From NCBI GenBank assembly GCA_964554535.1, contig CAZKPB010000005.1, forward strand, positions 1-64,000: a DNA stretch of 64,000 nt. Direction: 5' to 3'. Position numbers and translations under genes: made by a program. The notes under the pieces were generated by a model. The model was not told where the DNA came from. It saw only the letters and a program-made list of their open reading frames with translations, and made no database searches. Positions 19,374 through 27,614 of the stretch are shown here, piece after piece. Position 1 is the stretch's first letter. Each line of letters opens with the position of its first letter. The stretch comes from DMER64 sp964554535 (GTDB lineage: Bacteria; Bacteroidota; Bacteroidia; Bacteroidales; UBA932).

Positions 19374-19410
19374 AAAAAAAGGTCGGGATTCCTTACGGAT
19401 TCTCGACCTT
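19374..19410 (-). terminator. Terminator of the esterase-GH127 unit
   Basis: A stem of about ten pairs (AAGGTCGGGA, from 19379, with TTCTCGACCTT, ending at 19410, one G-T pair) is followed on the minus strand by a run of seven T. It lies about 90 bases after the GH127-like gene and separates it from susC. Confidence 0.8.
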
Positions 19411-19501
19411 ACAATATAGATAGATTGTGTGTGTCGGTGCTAAGAAAGAGAACACATATTTTACGCGATAAACTCCTTGTAAAATCTATTCAAAGCAAAG
19501 A

Positions 19502-21841
19502 TTAGATTTCCGGGAATACGGTAAGTCTGATGGTTGAACTACCGTAAGGAACGAGCTCGATGGTTGTCTCACTACCTTCCTCAGGAACAACTTCCTTAGG
19601 AAGCGCAGGAGTGATATAACTATCACTTACTTCCCAACTGTTATACCACTTATCGCCTGACTTAACCAATTCGTTGTATGCATCACGGATTCGTCCGTAA
19701 TTACCGTTAGGATCTACGTAATACTTCTGAGCACCTGCACTCAGCAACTGTACGAGTTGATTGTTGAATTTAACATAGTTCCCATCATCGGCCGGCTTGC
19801 CGTTCTTATCGTAGCGCGGCTCGTCAGTCAACTGTGTGAAGTGATCGCCAACATATTCAACACTGGGTATGCTGTCCAGTACCCAACCTTTAACACCTGC
19901 AACAGGTATTGTAATCTTCAATGGGACGTTCTCAAGATCAAACGGGAAACCCTTAGCGCCGGTCTTAATGAGTTTTACCTTATTCAGATCAGCATTGCGA
20001 ATTGCATAGTTCCACTTGCCTACGGGTGTGATATTCCAGTCAACGAAATCAGGGTTCTTTGAATGTTTGCCAGCCAGATAGTCATGAATAACTGTATCCA
20101 CTTCCCAGTTAGCCGGAATGGCGTAGGTGTAGGTGAGAGGTCCGCGAACCACGCTCTCGCCCTGAACGGCATTCTTCACAAATTCTATTTCCATAGGGAA
20201 GTTAACACTGAATTTCTCGCCACTCTTCCATGTTTTGCTGATAGTCTGGAATCCTTGTTTGTCCGATGATTTGCACCAACCGGGGACTCTGTATGTAAAG
20301 TCCATCTGATGCGCATTCTTAGATACCTTACCCTCTTTATAGAAAGTAAATTTGAACTGAATATCCTCTTCAAATGGATAATTTGTGATTTCCTGTATCT
20401 TTACCGTAATGCCATCACCTATATTATATACAACAGATGAAGGGCCATAAAGTGCAGCAACCGGCTGACCTTTCTTATCTTTCAACCACATTCTTGAGGC
20501 ATAGTTAGGAAAATATCTATGGATATTGCCTATACAGCATTCCACTTCGTGAGCTGACCTATATGCCATCCATGTTTTACCTTTCTTATATTCATTGTGG
20601 TTTGACGTACTTGTAGCAATAAACTGATTAGGACATGAGAAATATTGCATGGCACGGAAGTCTTTAGTGATAGCTCCGAATCCGGCATTAAAAATGGCTC
20701 TTTCTATGCGGTCTGCAAACTGGGCATCACCGGTGGTCATCAGATAATAACCCATAGTCCATGTATAGTCAGAAATATCGCAGGTTTCGTGAGATGCAAG
20801 TGGGTCTACCCCTGCAAGGCCTTCCGAGCTGGAAATGATACCATCGACGAGCATATTCAAGTCTTCCATCTTCTGGTTGCCTTTCAAAGCGGCTTCTTTG
20901 TAGATCTCTTTGCCGGAAAAAGCATATAGGATCATTGGGAGTTTTAGAGTTTCACACAGGGTTACACCGTGACCACTCATAGGTGCGTCACTCAGATACG
21001 ATGCCTGGTTGTTTGGTACCATAGCCCAAGCGGCCTCCGCAAGGTCAAGAAGCATTTGATTCTTTGTAATGGCATAGGTCCAAAGGATACCCTCAATATT
21101 AATAAGGCAGCGACTCTGTGAAAGTTCTTCGGGAGTATAAGTGAGGAAGTTCTTTTCAAGTGCAATAGGAATTCTTGGATCGGCTGTCGCCTCGTAGTAA
21201 GTCTTGATTGCTCTGAAAAATACGGCGAATGGCCAACCCATTGATTCCCCTTCACGACCAAGACGGCCTTCCGGACGACCTGCAGCAGCAATTATCTTCA
21301 GCTTTTCAATCTGGGCTTTTCTGCTTGCTTCTCTCTCTTTTGCACGAGGGTCATTGGTAATCTGACTTGCCATACCAAAACCTCTGTAGCTGGATTCATC
21401 AAATTCATAGCCCGGTTTTGGAGTCAGTGGATGGTCCAAAACATATTCCACATTAGCCTTACCTTTAGCCATCAGTTCCTCGTCATCAAGAGCGTATCCC
21501 AATCTGGTAAAGCCGTCTACATAATAAGCAGACTGTTCGAAACGCCACCAATCAGAACCCCAATAGTGAGGATTTTTGCTTATCTCAAGATTTCCTGCCC
21601 AACAGCAACTATCAAACGGATAAGACATGGCATCGGGATGACCGGTAAGACCGTCTTTTTGCCTCTGAAGAATTTCTCTAACCCAGCCTTCAGGGGTTAT
21701 ATCGTTGATAAGGCCTTCAGAAAAAGCTGCATACGGAGCTACAGGAATATCCGGTGCGGCTGCAACAGGCACATTTCCCTCTTCTTTACATGCAATAAAG
21801 CACAAAGAAAGCGTGAGCAGAATCAATGTGATTTTTTTCAT
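19502..21841 (-). CDS. GH127-like (DUF1680) glycoside hydrolase, probably surface lipoprotein
   Basis: This 779-residue protein belongs to the DUF1680 group that includes GH127 beta-L-arabinofuranosidases. The lipid cysteine is Cys18, followed directly by KEEG, a good match to the Bacteroidetes surface-lipoprotein export signal. The metal-site residues known from Bifidobacterium HypBA1 (Glu338, Cys340, Cys417, Cys418) have clear counterparts here: Glu352 and Cys354 in HETC, and the pair Cys435-Cys436 in ECCIGN. The sequence after the Cys pair (IGNIHRYFP) differs from the CCPPN-type of many characterised members, so this may be a separate subfamily with another sugar specificity. It forms a two-gene unit with the esterase upstream, from which it is 18 bases away. 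Confidence 0.82.
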   Translation of the reverse strand: MKKITLILLTLSLCFIACKEEGNVPVAAAPDIPVAPYAAFSEGLINDITPEGWVREILQRQKDGLTGHPDAMSYPFDSCCWAGNLEISKNPHYWGSDWWRFEQSAYYVDGFTRLGYALDDEELMAKGKANVEYVLDHPLTPKPGYEFDESSYRGFGMASQITNDPRAKEREASRKAQIEKLKIIAAAGRPEGRLGREGESMGWPFAVFFRAIKTYYEATADPRIPIALEKNFLTYTPEELSQSRCLINIEGILWTYAITKNQMLLDLAEAAWAMVPNNQASYLSDAPMSGHGVTLCETLKLPMILYAFSGKEIYKEAALKGNQKMEDLNMLVDGIISSSEGLAGVDPLASHETCDISDYTWTMGYYLMTTGDAQFADRIERAIFNAGFGAITKDFRAMQYFSCPNQFIATSTSNHNEYKKGKTWMAYRSAHEVECCIGNIHRYFPNYASRMWLKDKKGQPVAALYGPSSVVYNIGDGITVKIQEITNYPFEEDIQFKFTFYKEGKVSKNAHQMDFTYRVPGWCKSSDKQGFQTISKTWKSGEKFSVNFPMEIEFVKNAVQGESVVRGPLTYTYAIPANWEVDTVIHDYLAGKHSKNPDFVDWNITPVGKWNYAIRNADLNKVKLIKTGAKGFPFDLENVPLKITIPVAGVKGWVLDSIPSVEYVGDHFTQLTDEPRYDKNGKPADDGNYVKFNNQLVQLLSAGAQKYYVDPNGNYGRIRDAYNELVKSGDKWYNSWEVSDSYITPALPKEVVPEEGSETTIELVPYGSSTIRLTVFPEI

Positions 21842-21859
21842 GGCTTAGATAAATTGTTG

Positions 21860-22780
21860 TTATAGCAGATTACTTTTTGCCAAGAAATTATAGAACAGGG
21901 TAATCCACAGATTCTCCGGGCGACCGTTATCTCTATATCCAAATCCATGGAAAGCATTAGTAAATGAATGCACTTCGGCAGGCTGGCGAGTCTTACACCA
22001 TGCTCCATATAGTGCAGAGGCATTACCTGCTATTTCTTGCTGAGATGCGGCCATAAACAACGGCATTGGATCCGTTGGAGTTGTAGCGTCAAAATAAGCT
22101 CCATAGATAACTCCTACAAAATCCGGCCGGCTTAACTCATCATGATTAATTGCCACATCAAGAGCCAGGAATCCACCTGCCGAGAATCCAATGATCCCGA
22201 TTTTTTTAGGATCAATTCCCAACTTATCGGCATTTTTACGCAGATAGCTAACTGCAGCCCTGCCGTCATCACAAGATAGTTGCCTGTCATAACCCTGTTG
22301 TTTGGCAATTTCGGCATGAGTGGTAGTTAGTGTTTTAAGTTTCTCGTCTCTGCCTTTGCCGCCATAAGTATGCTCTGCAACATAGGTAGCCTCTTCCAGA
22401 TTCGCTCCGGAAAATGCAATTCTATATTTAAGAACATATGCCGCAATGCCGTGCTGTGCCAGCCATCTTGCCACATTAGGACCTTCAGTGTCCCATGACA
22501 GTGCCGTAAAACCACCACCGGGACATACCACTACTGCAGCGCGGGTTTCTGTCCCTTTTGCCGGAAGAAATGCATATAGTTCGGGATCCACCACGTTAAG
22601 AATCACTTGATTAACCTCACCTTTATACATTGGAGAATCATAGTCAAACTTAAATTCCTGCTGGTTCCAGTTTTCGCTACCGGGAGCTTTCCCTTCATAA
22701 AGTCTAATTCTTTCTGCTTGAGCATACGAATTAATTGTACAAGCTGCTAAGGCCATTAGCAATACTAATCTTTTTTTCAT
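21860..22780 (-). CDS. Secreted alpha/beta-hydrolase esterase (BD-FAE type)
   Basis: This 306-residue protein has a signal peptide ending at SYAQ (about residue 21) and an alpha/beta-hydrolase fold. CPGGGF at 86-91 is the oxyanion region, GFSAGG gives the catalytic Ser200, and a late HGFG supplies the histidine. It resembles the acetyl-esterase and feruloyl-esterase-like hydrolases (BD-FAE) often found in plant-glycan loci. It is the first gene of the short unit with the GH127-like enzyme and diverges from the plus-strand transporter unit across a 125-base gap. Confidence 0.85.
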   Translation of the reverse strand: MKKRLVLLMALAACTINSYAQAERIRLYEGKAPGSENWNQQEFKFDYDSPMYKGEVNQVILNVVDPELYAFLPAKGTETRAAVVVCPGGGFTALSWDTEGPNVARWLAQHGIAAYVLKYRIAFSGANLEEATYVAEHTYGGKGRDEKLKTLTTTHAEIAKQQGYDRQLSCDDGRAAVSYLRKNADKLGIDPKKIGIIGFSAGGFLALDVAINHDELSRPDFVGVIYGAYFDATTPTDPMPLFMAASQQEIAGNASALYGAWCKTRQPAEVHSFTNAFHGFGYRDNGRPENLWITLFYNFLAKSNLL

Positions 22781-22860
22781 ATTTACGATATTTGGTTATG
22801 TGATTTATGTAATGTAAAGTTTGTCAAAAAAGCGTCTCATTATATACCCATGACCCCGTT

Positions 22861-22895
22861 TTTGCATACTATGAAACAAATATTCTACACATTTG
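22861..22895 (+). promoter_or_regulatory. Candidate promoter of the transporter-esterase unit
   Basis: TTTG at 22861-22864 is followed after 23 bases by CACATTTG at 22888-22895, a seven-of-eight match to TAnnTTTG. The spacing is slightly longer than the usual 19-21. Transcription would start only a few bases before ATG 22906. Confidence 0.4.
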
Positions 22896-22905
22896 TTATT
22901 TATGA

Positions 22906-23097
22906 ATGAGTAAAAATCGCAACTTTGTAAAACCAATAAAAGATGTACAGTTTACAAACATAAAAACAGGTGCTGCTATAGATGATTCTACACCGGTTGA
23001 ATTTGAGGTGCTTTCATCAGCTTGCAAACCGGGTTATGCAGAAAGTGGCATCATTAACGGCTTATTAGGTCTTATACACGATATTTCACACAAATAG
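22906..23097 (+). CDS. Small unknown protein, 63 residues
   Basis: I do not recognise this product. The frame runs from ATG 22906 to TAG at 23097, has no signal peptide and no membrane segment, and contains one cysteine. It is the first gene of the plus-strand unit, 13 bases before the transporter start. Both genes begin with the same ten bases, ATGAGTAAAA. A candidate promoter lies directly upstream. It could be a real small protein co-expressed with the transporter, or the remnant of a longer gene. Coding status rests only on position and frame length. Confidence 0.4.
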   Translation: MSKNRNFVKPIKDVQFTNIKTGAAIDDSTPVEFEVLSSACKPGYAESGIINGLLGLIHDISHK

Positions 23098-23110
23098 TAA
23101 AATTTTGGAC

Positions 23111-24274
23111 ATGAGTAAAACTAACAAATTTTTATTAATTCCAGTAATGCTCGCTTTCTTTGCAATGGGTTTTGTAGATATGGTGGGTACTGCAACGAAC
23201 TATGTTAAAGCAGACTTCGGGTTATCTGACACTGTAGCAAACCTCTGTACAACAATGGTTTTCTTCTGGTTTTTAATTGTTTCAATTCCAACCGGGACAT
23301 TAATGAACAAAATTGGAAGACGCAAAACCGTATTGCTTAGTTTGATTGTGACAGCTGTGGCTTTACTACTTCCTTTTATCGGTTATAATGTACCTGTTAT
23401 GATTGTTTCCTTCTGTCTTCTGGGTATTGGTAACGCCATAATGCAGGTCTCATTAAATCCATTGGTATCCAATATTGTTGCCGGTGAGCGATTGGCCAGC
23501 ACAATGACATTCGGACAATTTATCAAAGCTATATGCTCATTTGTAGCACCGCTTATAGCTAGTTGGGGAGCCACCCAATTTGATAATTGGAAAGTAATGT
23601 TTCCCATATTTACGGTTATCAGCGTGGCGGCCGTGCTCTTTTTAGGTTTTACTAACATTAAGGAGAATAACTACGATAGTACCGGTTCGGGGTTTAAATC
23701 CAGTTTCTCTCTTCTTGGTAACAAATTCATCCTTCTTGCCTTCTTCGGAATCATGTGCCATGTCGGTATTGATGTAGGTACTAATGTGACAGCCCCAAAA
23801 CTGCTGATGGAAAGTTGTGGTTTGGCACTTAATGATGCTGCCTTTGCTACTAGTATCTATTTCCTTTTCAGAACAATTGGATGTTTTTCCGGAACCTTTA
23901 TTCTGGCGCATTGGGATGCAAAGAAATTCTTTGTATTAAGTGTTTTTTGTATGATACTGGCTATGGTGGGTCTGTTTACGTTTAATTCAATGATTCCAAT
24001 CTATATTTGTGTGGGGCTGATTGGTTTCGGTAACTCAAATATATTCCCAATCATCTTCTCTCAAGCATTACTTCAAGTTCCCGACAAACAAAATGAAGTA
24101 TCAGGATTGATGATTGCAGGACTTATCGGTGGGGCAATATTCCCTCCCGTTATGGGTATATTCTCCGATATGTTCAGTACCCAACTTGGGGCTGTGGCAA
24201 TCATGTCTATTGGGGTGATATATCTATTGTTTTTCTACCCGGTACTAAAAAAGAAATTATCCTCGGAAAAGTAA
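23111..24274 (+). CDS. MFS hexose/fucose-type sugar transporter
   Basis: This 388-residue inner-membrane protein belongs to the major facilitator superfamily, with about twelve hydrophobic helices. The loop motif GTLMNKIGRRKT (about 60-71) is the MFS signature between helices 2 and 3. It resembles the FucP/GluP-like monosaccharide:proton symporters of Bacteroidetes; the fructan locus of B. thetaiotaomicron contains one (BT1758). I place the start at ATG 23111 (MSKTNKF); an upstream TTG at 23105 is unlikely. The role would be import of the monosaccharide released in the periplasm, plausibly fructose or glucose. Confidence 0.87.
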   Translation: MSKTNKFLLIPVMLAFFAMGFVDMVGTATNYVKADFGLSDTVANLCTTMVFFWFLIVSIPTGTLMNKIGRRKTVLLSLIVTAVALLLPFIGYNVPVMIVSFCLLGIGNAIMQVSLNPLVSNIVAGERLASTMTFGQFIKAICSFVAPLIASWGATQFDNWKVMFPIFTVISVAAVLFLGFTNIKENNYDSTGSGFKSSFSLLGNKFILLAFFGIMCHVGIDVGTNVTAPKLLMESCGLALNDAAFATSIYFLFRTIGCFSGTFILAHWDAKKFFVLSVFCMILAMVGLFTFNSMIPIYICVGLIGFGNSNIFPIIFSQALLQVPDKQNEVSGLMIAGLIGGAIFPPVMGIFSDMFSTQLGAVAIMSIGVIYLLFFYPVLKKKLSSEK

Positions 24275-24293
24275 ATCTTTAAATATTAATATT

Positions 24294-25250
24294 ATGAAAA
24301 ATAAATTATTATCAGTGTTCGCGGTAGCGCTATGTCTTATGACTTCATGCGTTGATAAGACCGCCGGTACTGTTGGTGACGGTGATTCAAACAAGCCCGT
24401 CGTTTCAAAAGGGAAGCTTGACTTTTACGCAAACTTTGAATCTAAAATAGTATCCCCACGAAACGTATATGTTTGGTTGCCTGAGAATTACAGCAAATTT
24501 AAAAAATACGCTGTAGTTTATATGAGCGACGGACAGAACTTGTTTGATCCCGAAAAGATGTTTAACCATCAAGAATGGTGCGTTGACGAGGTATTTGGAG
24601 ATCTCTTGGAAAAAGGACTTATTGAAAACTGTATTGTAGTGGGTGTAGCTAATATTCCCAGACAAAGAAGTCAAGAATACTATCCTCAAGATGTATATGA
24701 ACTATATTCCGATGAACTCAAACAATATGCAGCCTCAAAAAGAATGGGCGGAGATGCTCTCTTGGCTAATAAATATCTTGAATTCCTTGTTACAGAACTT
24801 AAGCCTTTCATTGACCAGACCTACTCTACACGTACCGACAAGGAACACACCTTCCATATGGGTTCAAGTATGGGCGGTTTGATTTCTTCCTATGCCGTCT
24901 GTAAATATCCGGAAGTATTTGGAGGTGCAGGATGTCTTTCCACTCACTCAGTATTGTATATTACAAACTATAAAGCAGAACAAGATTCCATTAATGCAGC
25001 TAATCAATGCTATGTAGACTATTTGAAAGCGAATCTAAAAGTTAACAATAACAAGATTTATATGGATAGAGGTGATCAGACTCTTGACGCCGAATACCCT
25101 GTCTACCAAGGAAGAATTGACGATTATTTCAAACAAGCCGGTTGGGACGATCAACACTATGTAAGCAAGGTATTCCCCGGCCTCTCACATGTTGAAAGTT
25201 CTTGGGCATCAAGACTTGATACCCCTGTACTTTTCCTGTTGGGTAAATAA
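24294..25250 (+). CDS. Esterase D-type (PF00756) lipoprotein
   Basis: This 318-residue protein is an alpha/beta hydrolase of the putative esterase family that includes CE1 enzymes. A lipobox (LMTSC) gives Cys19. YMSDGQNLFD (76-85) and the nucleophile elbow GSSMGG with Ser192 are typical; a late LSHVESSW region supplies the histidine. It lies 19 bases after the transporter gene. Sequence does not reveal the acyl group. Confidence 0.85.
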   Translation: MKNKLLSVFAVALCLMTSCVDKTAGTVGDGDSNKPVVSKGKLDFYANFESKIVSPRNVYVWLPENYSKFKKYAVVYMSDGQNLFDPEKMFNHQEWCVDEVFGDLLEKGLIENCIVVGVANIPRQRSQEYYPQDVYELYSDELKQYAASKRMGGDALLANKYLEFLVTELKPFIDQTYSTRTDKEHTFHMGSSMGGLISSYAVCKYPEVFGGAGCLSTHSVLYITNYKAEQDSINAANQCYVDYLKANLKVNNNKIYMDRGDQTLDAEYPVYQGRIDDYFKQAGWDDQHYVSKVFPGLSHVESSWASRLDTPVLFLLGK

Positions 25251-25282
25251 CTGACTCCTCTGACTTGATAAATAATAGCTCA

Positions 25283-26404
25283 ATGAAAGTAGCTAGAATA
25301 CTTCTTCTTACTTTATTAGTCTGGATACCGATATCCGGTTTTTCACAGCCTAATATTTCTTTACGCCCAAATAAAACGGTGTTCTTCTACGCCAAAGATG
25401 CCAAGGCTGCCTTACAAGTATTAGAAGATCCTGTGGTAGCCAAAGATGTGGAGACAATGGCCGCAGAGATTGTATATCCAAATAATGTAAGCGCAAAAGA
25501 AAGCATCAATGCTGCCGGTACAATGGCTTCCATCAGTGAATACGCCAGGATGGATATATATCAACCCAAAAATCCAAACGGGAAAATGGTTCTGGTATGT
25601 CCCGGCGGGGCTTATATGATTCTGGCAACTTACAATGAAGGTTTATATGCAGCCGATTGGTTCCTGAAGCAAGGGGTAACCGTTGCCGTACTGAAACATC
25701 GACTTCCCAACGGCAATTGGAATGTCCCACTGGAAGATGTTCACAATGCTTTCAAATATTGCCGCGCTAATGCTCAAAAGCTGGGCGTCACAAAAATAGG
25801 AATTATGGGATTCTCAGCCGGCGGTCACTTGGCCGGAAGTAGTACCGTGTTGTATGATAATCCCACCACAAGACCCGACTTTTCCATCTTGATATACCCT
25901 GTTTTATCAATGGATAATGCCATAACCCATAAAGGCACGCGCGATGCCCTTATTGGCCGTGAGTCTGTATGGAACAATCGCGAAAGCTCTTCTTTTGAAG
26001 AATACGCGCAAAAGCAAACATTACTCGCCTCATTAGTTAATAAGTATTCTTTGGAGAAACAAGTAACACCTAACACCCCGCCGGTATTTCTGGCTCTCTG
26101 CTGGGATGATAGAGTGGTCCCTCCGCAAAACAGCTTGCGCTTCTATGAAGCTTGCTTGAATAATCAAGTAGCTGCAGAAATGCATATTTTCCCTAAAGGA
26201 GGTCATGGCTGGGGTTTTAACCTCGCCGAATATAACATGACCGACAGTATGAACTATTGCAGAGCTGAATTTCTTGGATCTTTAGCCAGATGGATGAAGA
26301 ACTTGGACGAGATGCTTATGCCCAAAACTGAAGAAAGGCCTCAAAGACCGCAAGCACCCCAGAGACCCCAAGCCCCGCAAACACCGCAAACACCTAAACA
26401 TTAA
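25283..26404 (+). CDS. Secreted alpha/beta-hydrolase esterase with Pro/Gln-rich tail
   Basis: This 373-residue protein has a signal peptide (about 1-22) and an alpha/beta-hydrolase fold of the acetyl-esterase/BD-FAE type. CPGGAY (106-111) forms the oxyanion region, GFSAGG gives Ser178, and GGHGWGF supplies the histidine. After the catalytic domain the protein ends in a tail of repeated PQAPQ-like residues rich in Pro and Gln (about the last 25). I place the start at ATG 25283 because a signal peptide follows directly; the TTG at 25265 adds residues that do not fit one. It is followed 14 bases later by another esterase with a different low-complexity tail. Confidence 0.85.
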   Translation: MKVARILLLTLLVWIPISGFSQPNISLRPNKTVFFYAKDAKAALQVLEDPVVAKDVETMAAEIVYPNNVSAKESINAAGTMASISEYARMDIYQPKNPNGKMVLVCPGGAYMILATYNEGLYAADWFLKQGVTVAVLKHRLPNGNWNVPLEDVHNAFKYCRANAQKLGVTKIGIMGFSAGGHLAGSSTVLYDNPTTRPDFSILIYPVLSMDNAITHKGTRDALIGRESVWNNRESSSFEEYAQKQTLLASLVNKYSLEKQVTPNTPPVFLALCWDDRVVPPQNSLRFYEACLNNQVAAEMHIFPKGGHGWGFNLAEYNMTDSMNYCRAEFLGSLARWMKNLDEMLMPKTEERPQRPQAPQRPQAPQTPQTPKH

Positions 26405-26418
26405 CATAAACATAAACC

Positions 26419-27510
26419 ATGAAGAATTTTTTATTTATTGGTGCCGCTTTATTGATGACCTTCCAGTCATTCTCCGTAAAAGCACAAGGCCCGCAACCGG
26501 CTGAGATTAAATCTTTAGCCAACAAGACAACCGTAGAGTATGTTGTCCGTGATTCCAAGCCTATCCTTATGGATATCTACCAAATTAATGGACAAAAAAC
26601 CGAAGGTAAACGTCCCGTATTCCTTTATTCATTTGGTGGCGCGTGGGCCATGGGCTCACGTGTGGATGCTCTCTGTAATCCCCTATATGATCACCTGTGT
26701 GAAAAAGGATTTGTATGTGTTGCCATAGATTACCGTCTTGGTTCAGCCAGAGGAAGAGACGGCAAACCCGCTATCACCCCTCCGGAAGGATACAATCCGT
26801 TCCAATTTTCCATTGATATCGGCGTGGAAGACATTTATGCAGCTACGGCCTGGCTCATCAACCATGCCGATGAGTACAACATTGACCCTGCCAAGATTAT
26901 CATCAGTGGTAGTAGTGCCGGTGCCATTAACAGTATGAATGCCGAGTATTATCTTTGCTCGGGTCATCCCAGTGCAAAAGCCGCCGGCCTTCCCGCAGAC
27001 TTTAATTATGCCGGAGTAATCCCTATGGCCGGAGCCGTATTTTTGACCGGTGAAAATGATACCGAACTCAAATGGCAAAAGACTCCGTGCCCCATGTGTT
27101 TCTTCCACGGTTCAACCGACCCCACCGTTACTTTTGATGTAGAACGCGGTGCCAGACACGGTTTTGGACCAAATTATGTAAGCAAACAACTTTACGCAAT
27201 GGATGTTCCTTACATGCTTTGCGAGTATTTTGGCGGCGACCATGTAATGGCCCTTCTCCCCCTGAAGTTCTTCTGGAATGAAATTGACTCATTTATGGAT
27301 AGAATTGTTCTTGGTGGTGAAAACATTAAGGTTCACATGGTTGAAAGATCTCCCAAACCTCGTACAGATGCGAATTTCCTTGATGACGTTCGCCCCGGTC
27401 AAAGAGCAGCCATTGCTGCCATGCGTGGTGGTCAACAAGGTGCCCCCCAAGGTGCCCCCCAAGGTGCCCCCCAGGGTGCTCCTCAAGGCGCTCCCCAACG
27501 TGCAAGATAA
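26419..27510 (+). CDS. Secreted alpha/beta-hydrolase esterase with GAPQ-repeat tail
   Basis: This 363-residue protein has a signal peptide ending near VKAQ (about residue 23). FGGAWAMGS (72-80) is the oxyanion region, GSSAG gives the catalytic Ser166 and GGDHVM supplies the histidine. The family is the carboxylesterase/acetylesterase group of alpha/beta hydrolases. The C terminus is five tandem copies of Gly-Ala-Pro-Gln encoded by a 12-base DNA repeat. It is the last gene of its unit and is followed by a terminator. Confidence 0.84.
   Translation: MKNFLFIGAALLMTFQSFSVKAQGPQPAEIKSLANKTTVEYVVRDSKPILMDIYQINGQKTEGKRPVFLYSFGGAWAMGSRVDALCNPLYDHLCEKGFVCVAIDYRLGSARGRDGKPAITPPEGYNPFQFSIDIGVEDIYAATAWLINHADEYNIDPAKIIISGSSAGAINSMNAEYYLCSGHPSAKAAGLPADFNYAGVIPMAGAVFLTGENDTELKWQKTPCPMCFFHGSTDPTVTFDVERGARHGFGPNYVSKQLYAMDVPYMLCEYFGGDHVMALLPLKFFWNEIDSFMDRIVLGGENIKVHMVERSPKPRTDANFLDDVRPGQRAAIAAMRGGQQGAPQGAPQGAPQGAPQGAPQRAR
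27439..27498 (+). repeat. Five tandem 12-bp units encoding GAPQ
   Basis: The unit GGTGCCCCCCAA occurs twice exactly (27439-27462) and then three more times with increasing change (27463-27498). Every unit encodes Gly-Ala-Pro-Gln in the same frame. The exact copies contain six-base C runs, so both unit number and frame could change by slippage. Confidence 0.95.
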
Positions 27511-27529
27511 ATCAATTCTTGACTCGGAT

Positions 27530-27562
27530 AAGCCGCAAGCCGTTTGGTTTGCGGCTTTTTCA
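27530..27562 (+). terminator. Terminator after the esterase unit
   Basis: AAGCCGCAA (27530-27538) pairs with TTGCGGCTT (27549-27557) around a ten-base loop, followed by a T run. It ends the plus-strand transporter-esterase unit and sits just upstream of the RNase P RNA promoter. Confidence 0.85.
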
Positions 27563-27600
27563 TTTTAAGGCGTCCGCTGACAGAAGTGCAATTTTTTCCC

Positions 27601-27608
27601 TACCTTTG
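27601..27608 (+). promoter_or_regulatory. -7 box of rnpB
   Basis: TACCTTTG is an exact TAnnTTTG match. The RNA's first pairing element starts seven bases downstream at about 27615, which fits the usual distance to the transcription start. Confidence 0.75.
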
Positions 27609-27614
27609 TACCCA

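Noticed and set aside
27439..27498. Tandem 12-bp units considered as a CRISPR-like or regulatory repeat
   Set aside because: They stay in frame in a coding sequence and have no spacers.
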